64,000 nt of DNA, from assembly GCF_019219825.1 (NCBI RefSeq), contig NZ_JAHUXH010000029.1:33248-97247 (forward strand), written 5' to 3'. Numbering within the stretch: the stretch's first letter is position 1; the number at the start of each line of letters is the position of its first letter. The DNA comes from Streptomyces sp. TRM70350. Lineage in GTDB: Bacteria > Actinomycetota > Actinomycetes > Streptomycetales > Streptomycetaceae. The notes under the pieces are model-generated. The model had not been told where the DNA came from and did not search any database. It saw nothing but the letters and a program-made list of their open reading frames with translations. Shown in pieces: positions 23,849 to 32,533 of this stretch. A program made the position numbers and the translations under genes.

Positions 23849-25111
23849 GTGAGTGCGCGGGCCTCCTCCGACCAGGCACTGTCCCGCCCCGGCTGGGTGC
23901 AGGCCGTGGTCGTGGTGCTGGCCGGGCTGGTCGCCATGGGGGGCACCGCCGCGCTGGGCCTGTGGGCGGCCGGGGCGGCGGATCTGCCGGACGGGGCGTT
24001 TCCTCGGGTGGTCGCGGCGACGGTCGTCACCTCGGTGGGCGGTGTCGTCGAGCTGTCGGGAGATGTCGGAGGCCTCGCCGAGCCAGCGGCGGGGCTGACC
24101 GTGACCCCGCTGTCCGTGACGCTGGTCGGCGCGCTGGCGATCGCCGCGGGTTTCCTGCGTCCGCTGCGGCACCGGGCGGTGGCGGCTGCCGGGGAGCTGG
24201 GCGCGTGGGCCGGCAAGGTGGTCGTCCTGTGGCTGCTGGGGCTGCTGGGGCTGGCCCTCGTGGCCCGGCAGACCTTCCGGATCTCGCTCGGCGAGGGCGT
24301 GATCAGTGACATCGGCGACCTGTTCGGTCTCACGCCGGAGATCGGCTTCACCACGGACGTGCCGCTGTCCCTGTTGTTCGGTCTGCTGTGGCTGGCGGGT
24401 GTGCTGGCGCTGGCCCTGCTGGTCTCGCGCGGCACCCCGCTGACGGGACGGCTCCTGGGTTTTCAGCAGTCGGTGCGTCCGGCCGCGTACGCGATGGTCG
24501 CCCTGCTGCTCGCCCACGTGGTACTGGGGTGCGTCATCGGCCTGGTCGTCGCCGCGACCCATGGGCATGCGGCTGAGACCTTCGCCGTGCTGCTGCTCGG
24601 GCTGCCGAACCTGGCGTGGCTCGGGCTCACCCTCGGCCTGGGCGCCACCTGGGACGGCCGGGTGGAGGGCCCGTTCGAGCTGCCGATGCCGCACGTGCTG
24701 GACCAGGTGCTGCGTTCCTCGGAGGTCCAGGCCCTCAACGTCGGTACGCTCTCCGAGCACGACGGCCGGTGGTGGTGGCTGGTGGTCGTGGCGGTGGTGC
24801 TGGTGCTCGGGGCCGCGTTCGTGATGGCGGTACGTTCACCGGCGCGGGTGCGGCTCTGGCGGCACGCCGTGCACATGGCCGTCGCGCTGGCGCTCACCGT
24901 GCTCATGATCTGCCTGGTCGGCCGCACCTCCGCGTCCTACGGCCTGTCCGTCCTCGGCATCGGCGACCTGGGCGGCGACCTCGCCGGTGAGTTGTTCCTG
25001 CGGCCGCGCATCTGGGTCGCGCTGGGGCTCGCCGTGCTGTGGGGGCTGGTGACCGGCTTTCTCGGCGGGCTGCTGGCCAAGCGGGTACGGCGTCGAGGCC
25101 CGGCGCCCTGA
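23849..25111 (+). CDS. Streptophobe family membrane protein
   Basis: 420-residue very hydrophobic protein with about 10 predicted membrane helices, a pattern restricted to Streptomyces and relatives and named 'streptophobe' for its hydrophobicity. Helices fall at about 17-43, 53-70, 89-105, 118-138, 171-195, 210-235, 248-270, 313-334, 345-365 and 388-410. No catalytic motif is visible and function is unknown. The GTG start at 23849 follows GCGTGGCAGC with little ribosome signal. No obvious link to the neighbouring sigma block. Confidence 0.75.
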   Translation: MSARASSDQALSRPGWVQAVVVVLAGLVAMGGTAALGLWAAGAADLPDGAFPRVVAATVVTSVGGVVELSGDVGGLAEPAAGLTVTPLSVTLVGALAIAAGFLRPLRHRAVAAAGELGAWAGKVVVLWLLGLLGLALVARQTFRISLGEGVISDIGDLFGLTPEIGFTTDVPLSLLFGLLWLAGVLALALLVSRGTPLTGRLLGFQQSVRPAAYAMVALLLAHVVLGCVIGLVVAATHGHAAETFAVLLLGLPNLAWLGLTLGLGATWDGRVEGPFELPMPHVLDQVLRSSEVQALNVGTLSEHDGRWWWLVVVAVVLVLGAAFVMAVRSPARVRLWRHAVHMAVALALTVLMICLVGRTSASYGLSVLGIGDLGGDLAGELFLRPRIWVALGLAVLWGLVTGFLGGLLAKRVRRRGPAP

Positions 25112-25115
25112 CCCG

Positions 25116-25867
25116 GTTTCCGGCAGTACGACGCGTCCGGCGTCCGCGCCGAGCCCACCCGTCCCGTGTACGCGGTCCCGGCCGCGTACTCGTCGTGCGC
25201 GCACTGCCCCTTGTAGTGACCGACCGCGAAGTCACCGCCCTTGGGCGCCGCTCCCCGGTTGTCGCCGCGGCCGAACCAGACGGTACGGCCACTGGTGCCG
25301 AGCTCGCCCTGCGGGGCGGCCGTGCACAGGGCGGCGGAGACGGCGGAGCCGCGGACGCTGTAGCCGGTCAGACAGTGGCCGGTGGCGCACTGGAGTTCGG
25401 TGTAACCGGTGGCCCAGTCGTTGCCCGCCGTGACGTGCCGCTCGTCGACGACCGCCTCGTGTGCGGCGGTCGGGGCCCACGGGCGGACACGTCCGAGCAC
25501 AGGCCCCCCGGTTGCCGGTGTGGCTGAGGCCGAGCAGCCGCGGCCGTCGGGGCAGACGGACTTGCGGGCGCCGGGTCCCAGTCGGGCAGGGCGCGCATCC
25601 GCCGCGACGGGCGAAGTCGCCGTGGTCGGGGCTGAGCATGGACCAGGCCGTCACCGGCACCACCGGGCCGGTGCGGCCGGGCGGGCGCACCGGCCCGGTG
25701 GTGCCGGTGCCCTCGCGGTCCTCGTGCCAGCCGACGAGCGGCCAGTACGCGAAGTCGGCGTCGGTGCGGATCAGATGGTCGACGAAGTTCTCGAACCAGG
25801 CCCGCTGCCTGGCGCCGCGCGCACGGTCACCATCCCGGACGGGGTTGTCATGCGGGAGGTGTGTCAT
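25116..25867 (-). pseudogene. Remnant of a secreted hydrolase, possibly a GH5-type glycosidase
   Basis: Two protein-like fragments in different minus frames. The first (about 25867-25560) reads NPVRDGDRARGARQRAWFE, NFVDHLIRTDADFAYWPLVG and WHEDREG, resembling the C-terminal part of bacterial GH5-like glycosidases. The second (about 25500-25116) is a Cys/Gly/Trp-rich domain with TGYTELQCATGHCLTGYSVR and VWFGRGDN. A 58-bp palindrome sits between them and no start or full catalytic domain remains. Family assignment is tentative; broken status is clear. Confidence 0.5.
25652..25709. repeat. 24-bp perfect palindrome with 10-bp loop
   Basis: Arms 25652-25675 and 25686-25709 are exact reverse complements, both rich in CCGGC/GGTG units. 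It interrupts the first fragment of the hydrolase remnant. Could be an inserted hairpin element or a very strong terminator. Confidence 0.8.
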
Positions 25868-25899
25868 TGGTCCAGTCCGGCGCAGGTCGCGGGCGTGGT

Positions 25900-26335
25900 G
25901 GACGACGTCATGGCGCCGTGGCCGAGTTCCTCTCAGGTGGCAGCGCATGCGGGCGTGGCCGGGTGGCGGCGTGGCGTGCGGTGCCTCGTCCGCCGCGCAG
26001 GTGCTCAGCCGCGTTCCGTCGCGGGTACGCCCAGCGATCGGTCTCGGCGTCGTCCAGCCAGACGGGCTCCCCGTCCACCACGCCGATCCGCTGACCGCGC
26101 GTGCGGTCCGGAAGGACTCGCTGTCGAGGCCGCGCCCGGCATCGGCGCGTCGACGGCGGCCCGCTGGCGGGCCAGGGCATGCTCGTGGGCCAGGCGAGCA
26201 GCGGCGGGGGTGGTCGCGGTGAGCCGCTCGTCCTCGGTGGGCGGGTCCTGCGGTACGGCGGTCAGCGGTGGCCGTCGAGCCAGGCGGCCAGCCATTGGCG
26301 TACCAGACGTGGCCCGAGTCGCCGTGCCGCTCCAC
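25900..26335 (-). pseudogene. Unresolved coding remnant
   Basis: Short protein-like stretches occur in two minus frames: RIGVVDGEPVWLDDAETD followed by RWAYPRRNAAEHL near 26000-26100, and PPTEDERLTATTPAAARLA near 26180-26250. They do not form one frame and I cannot assign a family. They may be the upstream part of the neighbouring hydrolase remnant. Confidence 0.35.
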
Positions 26336-26407
26336 GGGCCGGACCGGCAGCGGCGGGACGAGGGGCAGGGTGGGTGGGCCGGAAGCCGGGGTCGCCGGGT
26401 CGGGTGC

Positions 26408-28747
26408 CTACTTCCGCATCACGGCGGGCTCGCGGCGGCGCAGCAGGTGGTGGACGACGTAGCCGAACGCCACCGAGAGGGCGCCGAGCATGCCGATGTC
26501 GAGCAGCCACACCCCGGCCGTGTGGTCGAACAGCGGGTCGCCGCTCAGCTCGCCGGGCGACAGCCGGCCCAGGTCGACGGTGGCGGCCATCGCGGCGAAC
26601 GCCCACCGCGCGGGCACCAGCCAGGCCAGCTGTTCGAGCCCGGGCACGCCGTCCAGTTGCAACAGGGCGCCGCAGAAGACGACCTGGACGAGGGCGAGCA
26701 GCACCAGCAGCGGCATCGTCACCTCTTCCTTGCGCACCAGCGCGGAGATCAGCAGGCCGAGCATCATCGAGGTGAGCGCGAGCAGGGCGACGGCCACCGC
26801 GATCTCGATCAGCGGCGGCATCAGCACCCCCTGCCCGCCGGGCGCGTTGAGGTCGACGCCGAACAGGGCAACCAGGGTCAGCACGACGGCCTGCAGCATG
26901 GTGACCGTGCCCAGCACGACGACCTTGGACGCGAGGTACGCCGATCTGGACAGGCCCACGGCCCGTTCCCGCTGGTAGATCACACGTTCCTTGACGAGTT
27001 CGCGCACCGCGTTGGCGGCGCCGGTGAGCACGCCGCCCACGCAGAGGATGAGCAGCGTGTTCAAGGCCGATCTGCGGTCCAGCTCGCCGCCCGCGAGGGC
27101 ACGGGCCATGCCGCCCATGACGAAGGGCAGCGCGATCATGACGACCAGGAAGGTGCGGTCGGCGCCGAGCACGGCCGTGTAGCGGCGGACCAGCGTGCCG
27201 AGCTGGGCGGCCCAGCCGCGCGGCCGGGGCGGCGGGCCCACGGCGACCGGGCCCTCGTCGGGCTGCTCGGGCTGGGCGGTGGCGTCGGCGATGTACTGCC
27301 GGTGGAAGGGCGAGTCACGGTACTCCCCCGCCCAGTCCCGGTGCTGGTCGCGTTCGAAGGCCTCGAAGGCCTCCGGCCACTGGGTGAAGCCGAAGAAGGC
27401 GAGGGCGTCGCCGGGCGGGCCGTAGTAGGCGACCCTGCCGCCCGGGGCGAGGACGAGGAGCCGGTCGCAGACGTCGAGACTGAGGACGCTGTGCGTGACG
27501 ACGATGACGGTCCGGCCGTCGTCGGCCAGGCCGCGCAGCATGTGCATCACCGAGCGGTCCATGCCGGGGTCGAGGCCGGAGGTGGGCTCGTCGAGGAACA
27601 GCAGCGACGGCTTGGTCAGCAGCTCCAGGGCCACGCTGACCCGCTTGCGCTGGCCACCCGAAAGGCTGTGCACGGGCTGGTCGGCGCGCTGTTCCAGACC
27701 GAGTTCGCGGATCACCTCCTCGACCCGGGCGCGCCGCTCCGCCTGGGCGGTGTCGTGCGGAAAGCGCAGTTCGGCGGCGTAGGACAGGGCGGCGCGGACG
27801 GTGAGCTGGGTGTGCAGGATGTCGTCCTGCGGGACCAGGCCGATGCGGTGCCGCAGCTCGGCGTAGTCGTGGTAGAGGTCGCGGCCGTCGTACAGGACGG
27901 TGCCGTGGTCCGCGGGGCGCAGTCCGGTCAGGGCGTTGAGCAGCGTGGACTTTCCGGCGCCGCTCGGCCCGACGACCGCGAGCAGGCACTTCTCCCCCAC
28001 CGGGAACGACACGCCGTCCAGCAGCGTCCTGCGGTCGCGGTCGACGGCCACGGTGAGGTCCTGCACGTCGAGGGAGACCTCGCCGGTGTCGACGTACTCC
28101 TGCAGCTGGTCGCCGACCAGGCAGAACGCCGAGTGGCCGATGCCTACGATGTCACCGGGGCCGATCAGGGCGCTCGTGACGAGCTGCCCGTTGAGGTAGG
28201 TGCCGGTGTCGCTGCCGAGGTCGACGATCTCGTACGTCCCGTCGACGTGCGTGCGCAGCTCGGCGTGGCGGCGGGAGACGATCAGGTCGTCGACGACCAG
28301 GTCGTTGTCCGGGGCGCGGCCGATGCGGACCGTACGGGTGGGCAGCGGCCGTACCGAGGCGGGGTGCCGGAAGGTGTGGGTGAGGGCGGGCCGGGAGACC
28401 GCCGAGGGGCGCTCCGGGGTGGGGGCGGCAAGGCTCACCAGGACGGCGCGAGGGCCGTCGGTGGGATTGCCGAAGCGGATGACGCAGCCGGGGCCGACGT
28501 CCCGCTCCTGGACCCGTTGGCCGTCGGCGTAGGTGCCGTTGGCGCTGTGCTCGTCCTCCAGCATCCAGTGGCCGTCCACGGGACGCAGCACCGCGTGGTG
28601 CCAGGAGACCCGGGGGTCGTCAATGACGATGTCGCTGAGCGGGTCGCGTCCCACGTGGTAGTCGCGGACGGGCCTCATCACGGTGGAGCCCGTCTCGGTC
28701 TCCACGACGAGTTCGGGCGCCGTCGATGCGACCGGCCGCTCCGTCAT
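26408..28747 (-). CDS. ABC transporter with two FHA domains, ATPase and permease in one chain
   Basis: About 779 residues. Two N-terminal forkhead-associated domains bind phosphothreonine: the first with VGRDPLSDIVIDDPRVSWHH, the second with IGRAPDNDLVVDDLIVSRRH. Then an ABC ATPase with Walker A GPSGAGKST, signature LSGGQRKR and Walker B LLFLDEPTSGLD. The C-terminal 270 residues form an ABC2-type (ABCG-like) permease with about six helices. This Rv1747-like plan implies control by Ser/Thr kinases and export of a hydrophobic cargo. ATG 28747 is preferred, with 28774 as an alternative. Confidence 0.92.
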   Translation of the reverse strand: MTERPVASTAPELVVETETGSTVMRPVRDYHVGRDPLSDIVIDDPRVSWHHAVLRPVDGHWMLEDEHSANGTYADGQRVQERDVGPGCVIRFGNPTDGPRAVLVSLAAPTPERPSAVSRPALTHTFRHPASVRPLPTRTVRIGRAPDNDLVVDDLIVSRRHAELRTHVDGTYEIVDLGSDTGTYLNGQLVTSALIGPGDIVGIGHSAFCLVGDQLQEYVDTGEVSLDVQDLTVAVDRDRRTLLDGVSFPVGEKCLLAVVGPSGAGKSTLLNALTGLRPADHGTVLYDGRDLYHDYAELRHRIGLVPQDDILHTQLTVRAALSYAAELRFPHDTAQAERRARVEEVIRELGLEQRADQPVHSLSGGQRKRVSVALELLTKPSLLFLDEPTSGLDPGMDRSVMHMLRGLADDGRTVIVVTHSVLSLDVCDRLLVLAPGGRVAYYGPPGDALAFFGFTQWPEAFEAFERDQHRDWAGEYRDSPFHRQYIADATAQPEQPDEGPVAVGPPPRPRGWAAQLGTLVRRYTAVLGADRTFLVVMIALPFVMGGMARALAGGELDRRSALNTLLILCVGGVLTGAANAVRELVKERVIYQRERAVGLSRSAYLASKVVVLGTVTMLQAVVLTLVALFGVDLNAPGGQGVLMPPLIEIAVAVALLALTSMMLGLLISALVRKEEVTMPLLVLLALVQVVFCGALLQLDGVPGLEQLAWLVPARWAFAAMAATVDLGRLSPGELSGDPLFDHTAGVWLLDIGMLGALSVAFGYVVHHLLRRREPAVMRK

Positions 28748-28819
28748 GGCCAGAATTCTACCGATTCGCTCCACATGTGCGCTGACCGATGACGTCCCGG
28801 CGGCTCCCGATGGCGCGTG

Positions 28820-29230
28820 TCAGGCGACGGGAACGACGAGCGCGGGGATGGTGCGCTGCATCCGCAGGGCGTCGACGGACTCGGCGAGCAGCTCGTACTC
28901 GGTGGTGTCGTCGCTGGTGGCGATCCTGACCAGCCGGCCGGCCGCCAACTGGTCGGCGATCAGCTCCTGCTGGTCCATGTCCGCACACCAGGCGCGCAGC
29001 ACCGACGACACATCGGTCACCCCGTCACCGACCGGGATCAGCGCGTTCGGCGGGAACGGCGCGTCACCGGGCTGCGGGTCGAGGCGCTCCGCGATCCAGG
29101 TGGCGCGGTCGCGCAGCCACCACAGCGCGAGGGCCAGAGTGGGTGCCCGGTAGGTGCCGAGCGGTACGCCGATGCGCCGGCCGCCGCAGATGCCGTACGC
29201 CGTGACATGGCACAGGAATTCGTCGTGCAC
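28820..29230 (-). CDS. Hypothetical protein
   Basis: 136-residue soluble protein of no family I recognise. It starts with VHDEFLCHVTAYGICGGRR, has an amphipathic WWLRDRATWIAERL helix and ends with VDALRMQRTIPALVVPVA. GTG 29230 is chosen because GGGGGAGG lies 5 nt upstream; the frame stays open to 29299. Same orientation as the FHA-ABC gene, 72 nt upstream of it, so possibly co-transcribed. Confidence 0.6.
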   Translation of the reverse strand: MHDEFLCHVTAYGICGGRRIGVPLGTYRAPTLALALWWLRDRATWIAERLDPQPGDAPFPPNALIPVGDGVTDVSSVLRAWCADMDQQELIADQLAAGRLVRIATSDDTTEYELLAESVDALRMQRTIPALVVPVA

Positions 29231-29509
29231 GTACGCCTCCCCCGTCGCGTTGCCCGCTTGCGGTGATGCCTCGCTTTTGGTGCGGCTCCTGTGCGGCAAA
29301 ACAGTCCTTGACGTTCGAGTATCTTCACTCTTGAACCACTGTCACCATGTCTTTCCAGCCAGTCTCCTGGCATATTCACCGCGCGTATTGGCCGGAATGC
29401 CATGGGTGAGGAGTGCAGGCCGGAGGGTACGGATCTTCGCCCTCGACCGGAGCGAGAGCCTCCGCGATGAGTTTCTTCCCGCTTACGGGGTCCGATGAGC
29501 CAAGCATTT

Positions 29510-29660
29510 CCCTGGTGCCTTTCGAAAGTTCTGGTCTCGTTTCTCCGGGATCGCGCAGCGGATACCGCGCTTGCGCAGGCAGGTGCGGTTCGCGCGGGAG
29601 CCGTACGCCTTGTCGGAACGGACCCTGTCCGGCCGTATCCGGTGCCCCGGGAACGTCCGA
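29510..29660 (-). mobile_element. IS5-family transposase fragment
   Basis: The minus strand encodes RSDKAYGSRANRTCLRKRGI followed by RCAIPEKRDQ, a segment typical of Streptomyces IS5-group DDE transposases. Only about 45 codons remain, with no terminal repeats and no other catalytic residues in frame. Remnant of an old insertion. Confidence 0.65.
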
Positions 29661-29885
29661 GCCCGTGATCGTCGGGCTCGGTGAACACACCGCCTGGCAG
29701 CTCGGCTCCGTCAGGTCGTGACGCCCGGATCAGGCCAACAGCACAACAGCCGCAGGGTCCCCTGGGCTTGCAAGGCCATGACGACCCGGTCCCGCGTTCC
29801 ACCGGCTGGTTCAACCGGAGAGAGCGGATGCACCCCTGGCGTGGCCCGCCGGGGGACGCCCGGTCGCCGGAGTGCTGCGCATCGG

Positions 29886-30230
29886 CTATCCGGTGTGCGG
29901 GGGGCTGTGGCGTGGATTCGTGGCGGGGGTGACGTGCTCGCCGGGTGGGTGGATCGGCGCGGAGGTGACAACGGTGGTGGCACCCGTGCGGGCGGCAAAG
30001 CGTTTCAGGTGGGGGTTGGTGCGGGCGGGCAGCAGGACGGTGACGCTCTGGTAGGGCCCGGCTGCGGTGAGGGCGCCGGTGTGGGCGGCGAGGACGGCGT
30101 CGGCCTGGCGGGCTTGGCGGCGGGCGTGGGCGAGGCGGAGCAGGGCGTTGATGCTGAAGCCGGTGGAGCGCAAGGCGACCGCGGCGATCAGCGCGGCGCC
30201 GGTGCGGGCGCTCTGCCCGGCACGGGCAGC
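29886..30230 (-). pseudogene. Possible coding remnant, unknown family
   Basis: This minus frame has natural-looking composition over about 100 codons (ALRSTGFSINALLRLAHA, then YQSVTVLLPARTNPHLKRF) and high third-position GC. It runs upstream into the repeat array without a start codon. Probably a truncated gene next to the IS fragment. No family recognised. Confidence 0.35.
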
Positions 30231-30242
30231 CACCCCCCGGCC

Positions 30243-30720
30243 GACACGGGCGCCGGTGAGGGCCCTCAGCCCGGCGCAGGCGGGACGCCTCCCGGTCGGC
30301 GCGGGCCCCGGCGCAGGCGGCTCCGCCCCGCGCGGGCAACCACCCCCGGGCGACACGGGCGCCAGCGCGGACCCTCAGCCCAGCACGGGCAGCCACCCCC
30401 CGGTCGGCGCGGACCCCGGCACAGGCGACTCCGCCCCGCGCGGGCAACCACCCCCGGCCGACACGGGCGCCAGCGCGGACCCTCAGCCCAGCACGGGCAG
30501 CCACCCCCCGGTCGGCGCGGGCCCCGGCACAGGCGACTCCGCCCCGCGCGGGCAACCACCCCCGGCCGACACGGGCGCCAGCGCGGACCCTCAGCCCAGC
30601 ACGGGCAGCCACCCCCCGGTCGGCGCGGGCCCCGGCGCAGGCGACTCCGCCCGGCACGGGCAACCACCCCCGGCCGACACGGACCCCGGCACAGGCCCTC
30701 AGCCCGGCGCAGGCGGGACG
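30243..30720 (+). repeat. 108-bp tandem repeat array
   Basis: Units begin at 30352, 30460 and 30568 with exact 108-bp spacing and near-identity; the next start at 30676 quickly diverges, and a degenerate copy with a 1-bp insertion precedes at 30243. Because 108 is a multiple of 3, frames stay open on both strands. On the plus strand a unit encodes 36 residues starting DTGASADPQPSTGSHPPVGA. Confidence 0.9.
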
Positions 30721-30867
30721 GCTCCCGGTCGGCGCGGGCGCGCCTGTGTCGATCGGCGGGCCAAGGTGGTCGCCGCGGCGGTCGGTGTGCCGGTCGAGGA
30801 GTTGACGGGGAAGCTGGTGACTGCCGCTGCCGATGCGGACGATCGTCTGTCCGGTCGGCCCCAATAG
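30289..30867 (+). CDS. Putative Pro/Gly-rich repeat protein (doubtful)
   Basis: In the plus frame ending at 30867 the array encodes a Pro/Ala/Gly/Ser-rich repeat chain followed by a more ordinary tail (DRRAKVVAAAVGVPVEELTG and a few more). Third-position GC is highest in this frame. No credible start codon with a ribosome site is seen and the N-terminal part overlaps the minus-strand remnant, so it may be non-coding or a gene fragment. Confidence 0.3.
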   Translation, partial: LPVGAGPGAGGSAPRGQPPPGDTGASADPQPSTGSHPPVGADPGTGDSAPRGQPPPADTGASADPQPSTGSHPPVGAGPGTGDSAPRGQPPPADTGASADPQPSTGSHPPVGAGPGAGDSARHGQPPPADTDPGTGPQPGAGGTAPGRRGRACVDRRAKVVAAAVGVPVEELTGKLVTAAADADDRLSGRPQ

Positions 30868-30916
30868 GGCTCACTGCCCTGGTGCGGCGAGGCAGCACGC
30901 GTGAGTGGAGGTCGCG

Positions 30917-31153
30917 GTGTCGGAGCATCCGGTGATCGGATATCTCGTCTGGGCGGTTCTCTTCGGCGCCCTGTTCGCCTGGGAGGGCATCGCCCTCATC
31001 CGGGCCGGTGATGCCTTCCCCACCCTGAGTGACACCCTGCGCGCCGTCATGCGGTACCCCATGGGCCGGTGGGCGCTGTTCGCTCTGTGGCTGTGGTTCG
31101 GGTGGCACGCCTTCGTCCGCGGCTGGCACTTCTTGCTGCGGGATTCCCCTTGA
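30917..31153 (+). CDS. Small membrane protein, DUF6186-like
   Basis: 78 residues with two or three hydrophobic helices (VIGYLVWAVLFGALFAWEG near the start, WALFALWLWFGWHAF near the end), matching the small Streptomyces DUF6186 family of unknown function. GTG 30917 is chosen because GGAGG lies 6 nt upstream. A second small membrane gene follows after about 30 nt; in other streptomycetes I recall this family next to DUF6256, consistent with a two-gene unit. Confidence 0.7.
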   Translation: MSEHPVIGYLVWAVLFGALFAWEGIALIRAGDAFPTLSDTLRAVMRYPMGRWALFALWLWFGWHAFVRGWHFLLRDSP

Positions 31154-31184
31154 TGGCCGGTCGATGGATCGCAGGGTTCGAACC

Positions 31185-31577
31185 GTGCTCCCCACCCACC
31201 TGAACGTCGGGGTCATGCTGTCGGGCTATCTCCTGGTCATGGGATACCTGGCCATCGGCCTGCGCACCCTGCGCCGACACCCGACGAAATCCGCACACAT
31301 CACCGGAACCCGCGGCCGACGCACGAGACGTGGCTGGCCCGGCCTTGTCCGCCAGGTGATCTCCACCGCGATCGGCGGATACGCGCTGCTCATGGCCGTC
31401 GTGGTCGGCTACTACCACGGCGTGGCAGGCCTGGGCGGCGGGTTCCTGGCCAGCGCGTCCACCGGCAGCGCGACACTCGTGGGCATCGCGCTGCCCGTCT
31501 ACTTCGTTGCGTCATGGCTGGCCGAACGGCGGCACAGTCGCCGATCGGCTGACGGAGCTCGTCGACGTCCCCGATGA
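31185..31577 (+). CDS. Small membrane protein, DUF6256-like
   Basis: 130 residues with three hydrophobic helices: VGVMLSGYLLVMGYLAIGL at the start, VISTAIGGYALLMAVVVGYY in the middle and GSATLVGIALPVYFVASWLA near the end, with a basic loop and tail. Matches DUF6256, function unknown. GTG 31185 is preferred; ATG 31164 is an alternative. Likely co-transcribed with the preceding gene. Confidence 0.65.
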   Translation: MLPTHLNVGVMLSGYLLVMGYLAIGLRTLRRHPTKSAHITGTRGRRTRRGWPGLVRQVISTAIGGYALLMAVVVGYYHGVAGLGGGFLASASTGSATLVGIALPVYFVASWLAERRHSRRSADGARRRPR

Positions 31578-31720
31578 CGCCGCCCCGGACGGCCCACCCA
31601 GGAACGACCCGGACCTCGATGGAACAGTCATCCGGACCGGCGCCTCTGATGGCGGAACCTCGCCGGATTCCCACGGGCCGCTCTCCGCACCGCACCCCGA
31701 TCGCCCTTAATGTCGGCTAT

Positions 31721-32530
31721 ATGTCAGGAGCCACGGGTACCTCGCCCCGAGACCTGAGGCTCACGGGGTCAGGGTGGGCCATCGCCGCGCGCGTGTGGTG
31801 CCGTTCGCGTACGGCGCCGCCTGTCGTGCTGGTTCCCGGTTTCGTGGTGTCCGGTGCGTACGCCGTACCGACGGCCGTGCGGCTGGCGGACACCTTCCGG
31901 GTGTACGTGCCCGACCTCCCCGGTTTCGGCCGCAGCCGACTGCCGAGGCGGGCGCTTCCCGTCACCGAACTGGCCGACTGCCTGCGGGCGTGGCTGCGGG
32001 CGGCCGGTGCGGAGGGCGGCGGCCTGCTCGCCAACTCCTTCGGCTGTCAGGTCGCCGCCGATCTGGCGGCACGGTATCCCGGAGCTGTCCGCGCCCTGGT
32101 GCTGACGTCGCCGACGGTGGACCCCGCGATGCGGTCGGCGGCGGGTCTGCTGCGTCCGTGGCTGAGTGAGGCGAGGACCCAGTCCTGGCCGCTGCGCCGC
32201 ATCCTGGCCCGGGACTTCCTGCGGGCCGGGCCGCGGCGCTCCATGCGGTTGTTCCGGCACGCGCTCGCCGACTCCATCGAGGACCGTTTGCCCCGCGTCA
32301 CGGTGCCCACGCTGGTCGTGCGGGGGACGGCCGATCCCTTCGTCTCCCCGCAGTGGGCGGCGCGGGTGGCCGACCTCGCCGGGGGTCGGCTGGTGGAGCT
32401 GGACGGCGGGCTCCACGCGATGGTCCACGAGTCTCCGGATGCTGTCGCGGAGGCAGTGCTGCCGTTCCTGACGGGACACCTCGGCAACGAAGGCACCGGC
32501 TGCACCGGCGACACCGGACGGAGGAGCTGA
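31721..32530 (+). CDS. Alpha/beta hydrolase
   Basis: 269 residues. Fold signatures: PVVLVPGFVVSG (oxyanion loop), YVPDLPGFGRS, nucleophile elbow LLANSFGCQVAAD (Ser in A-N-S-F-G), acid in VRGTADPFVS and catalytic His in GGLHAMVHESP. No signal peptide. The start is uncertain: ATG 31721 fits the domain start, ATG 31652 is also in frame, and neither has a strong ribosome site. The next gene begins 3 nt after its stop, so the two are almost certainly one operon. Confidence 0.8.
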   Translation: MSGATGTSPRDLRLTGSGWAIAARVWCRSRTAPPVVLVPGFVVSGAYAVPTAVRLADTFRVYVPDLPGFGRSRLPRRALPVTELADCLRAWLRAAGAEGGGLLANSFGCQVAADLAARYPGAVRALVLTSPTVDPAMRSAAGLLRPWLSEARTQSWPLRRILARDFLRAGPRRSMRLFRHALADSIEDRLPRVTVPTLVVRGTADPFVSPQWAARVADLAGGRLVELDGGLHAMVHESPDAVAEAVLPFLTGHLGNEGTGCTGDTGRRS

Positions 32531-32533
32531 CCG

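Noticed and set aside
25409..28792. A very long plus-strand frame opposite the FHA-ABC gene
   Set aside because: The minus-strand gene shows clear FHA and ABC motifs; the plus frame is its shadow with no recognisable domain.
30243..30720. Tandem repeats as a CRISPR array
   Set aside because: Units are contiguous 108-bp copies without variable spacers, and no cas genes are present.
31170..31200. GGTTCGAACC as a tRNA T-loop
   Set aside because: No acceptor stem, D-arm or anticodon arm can be folded around it.
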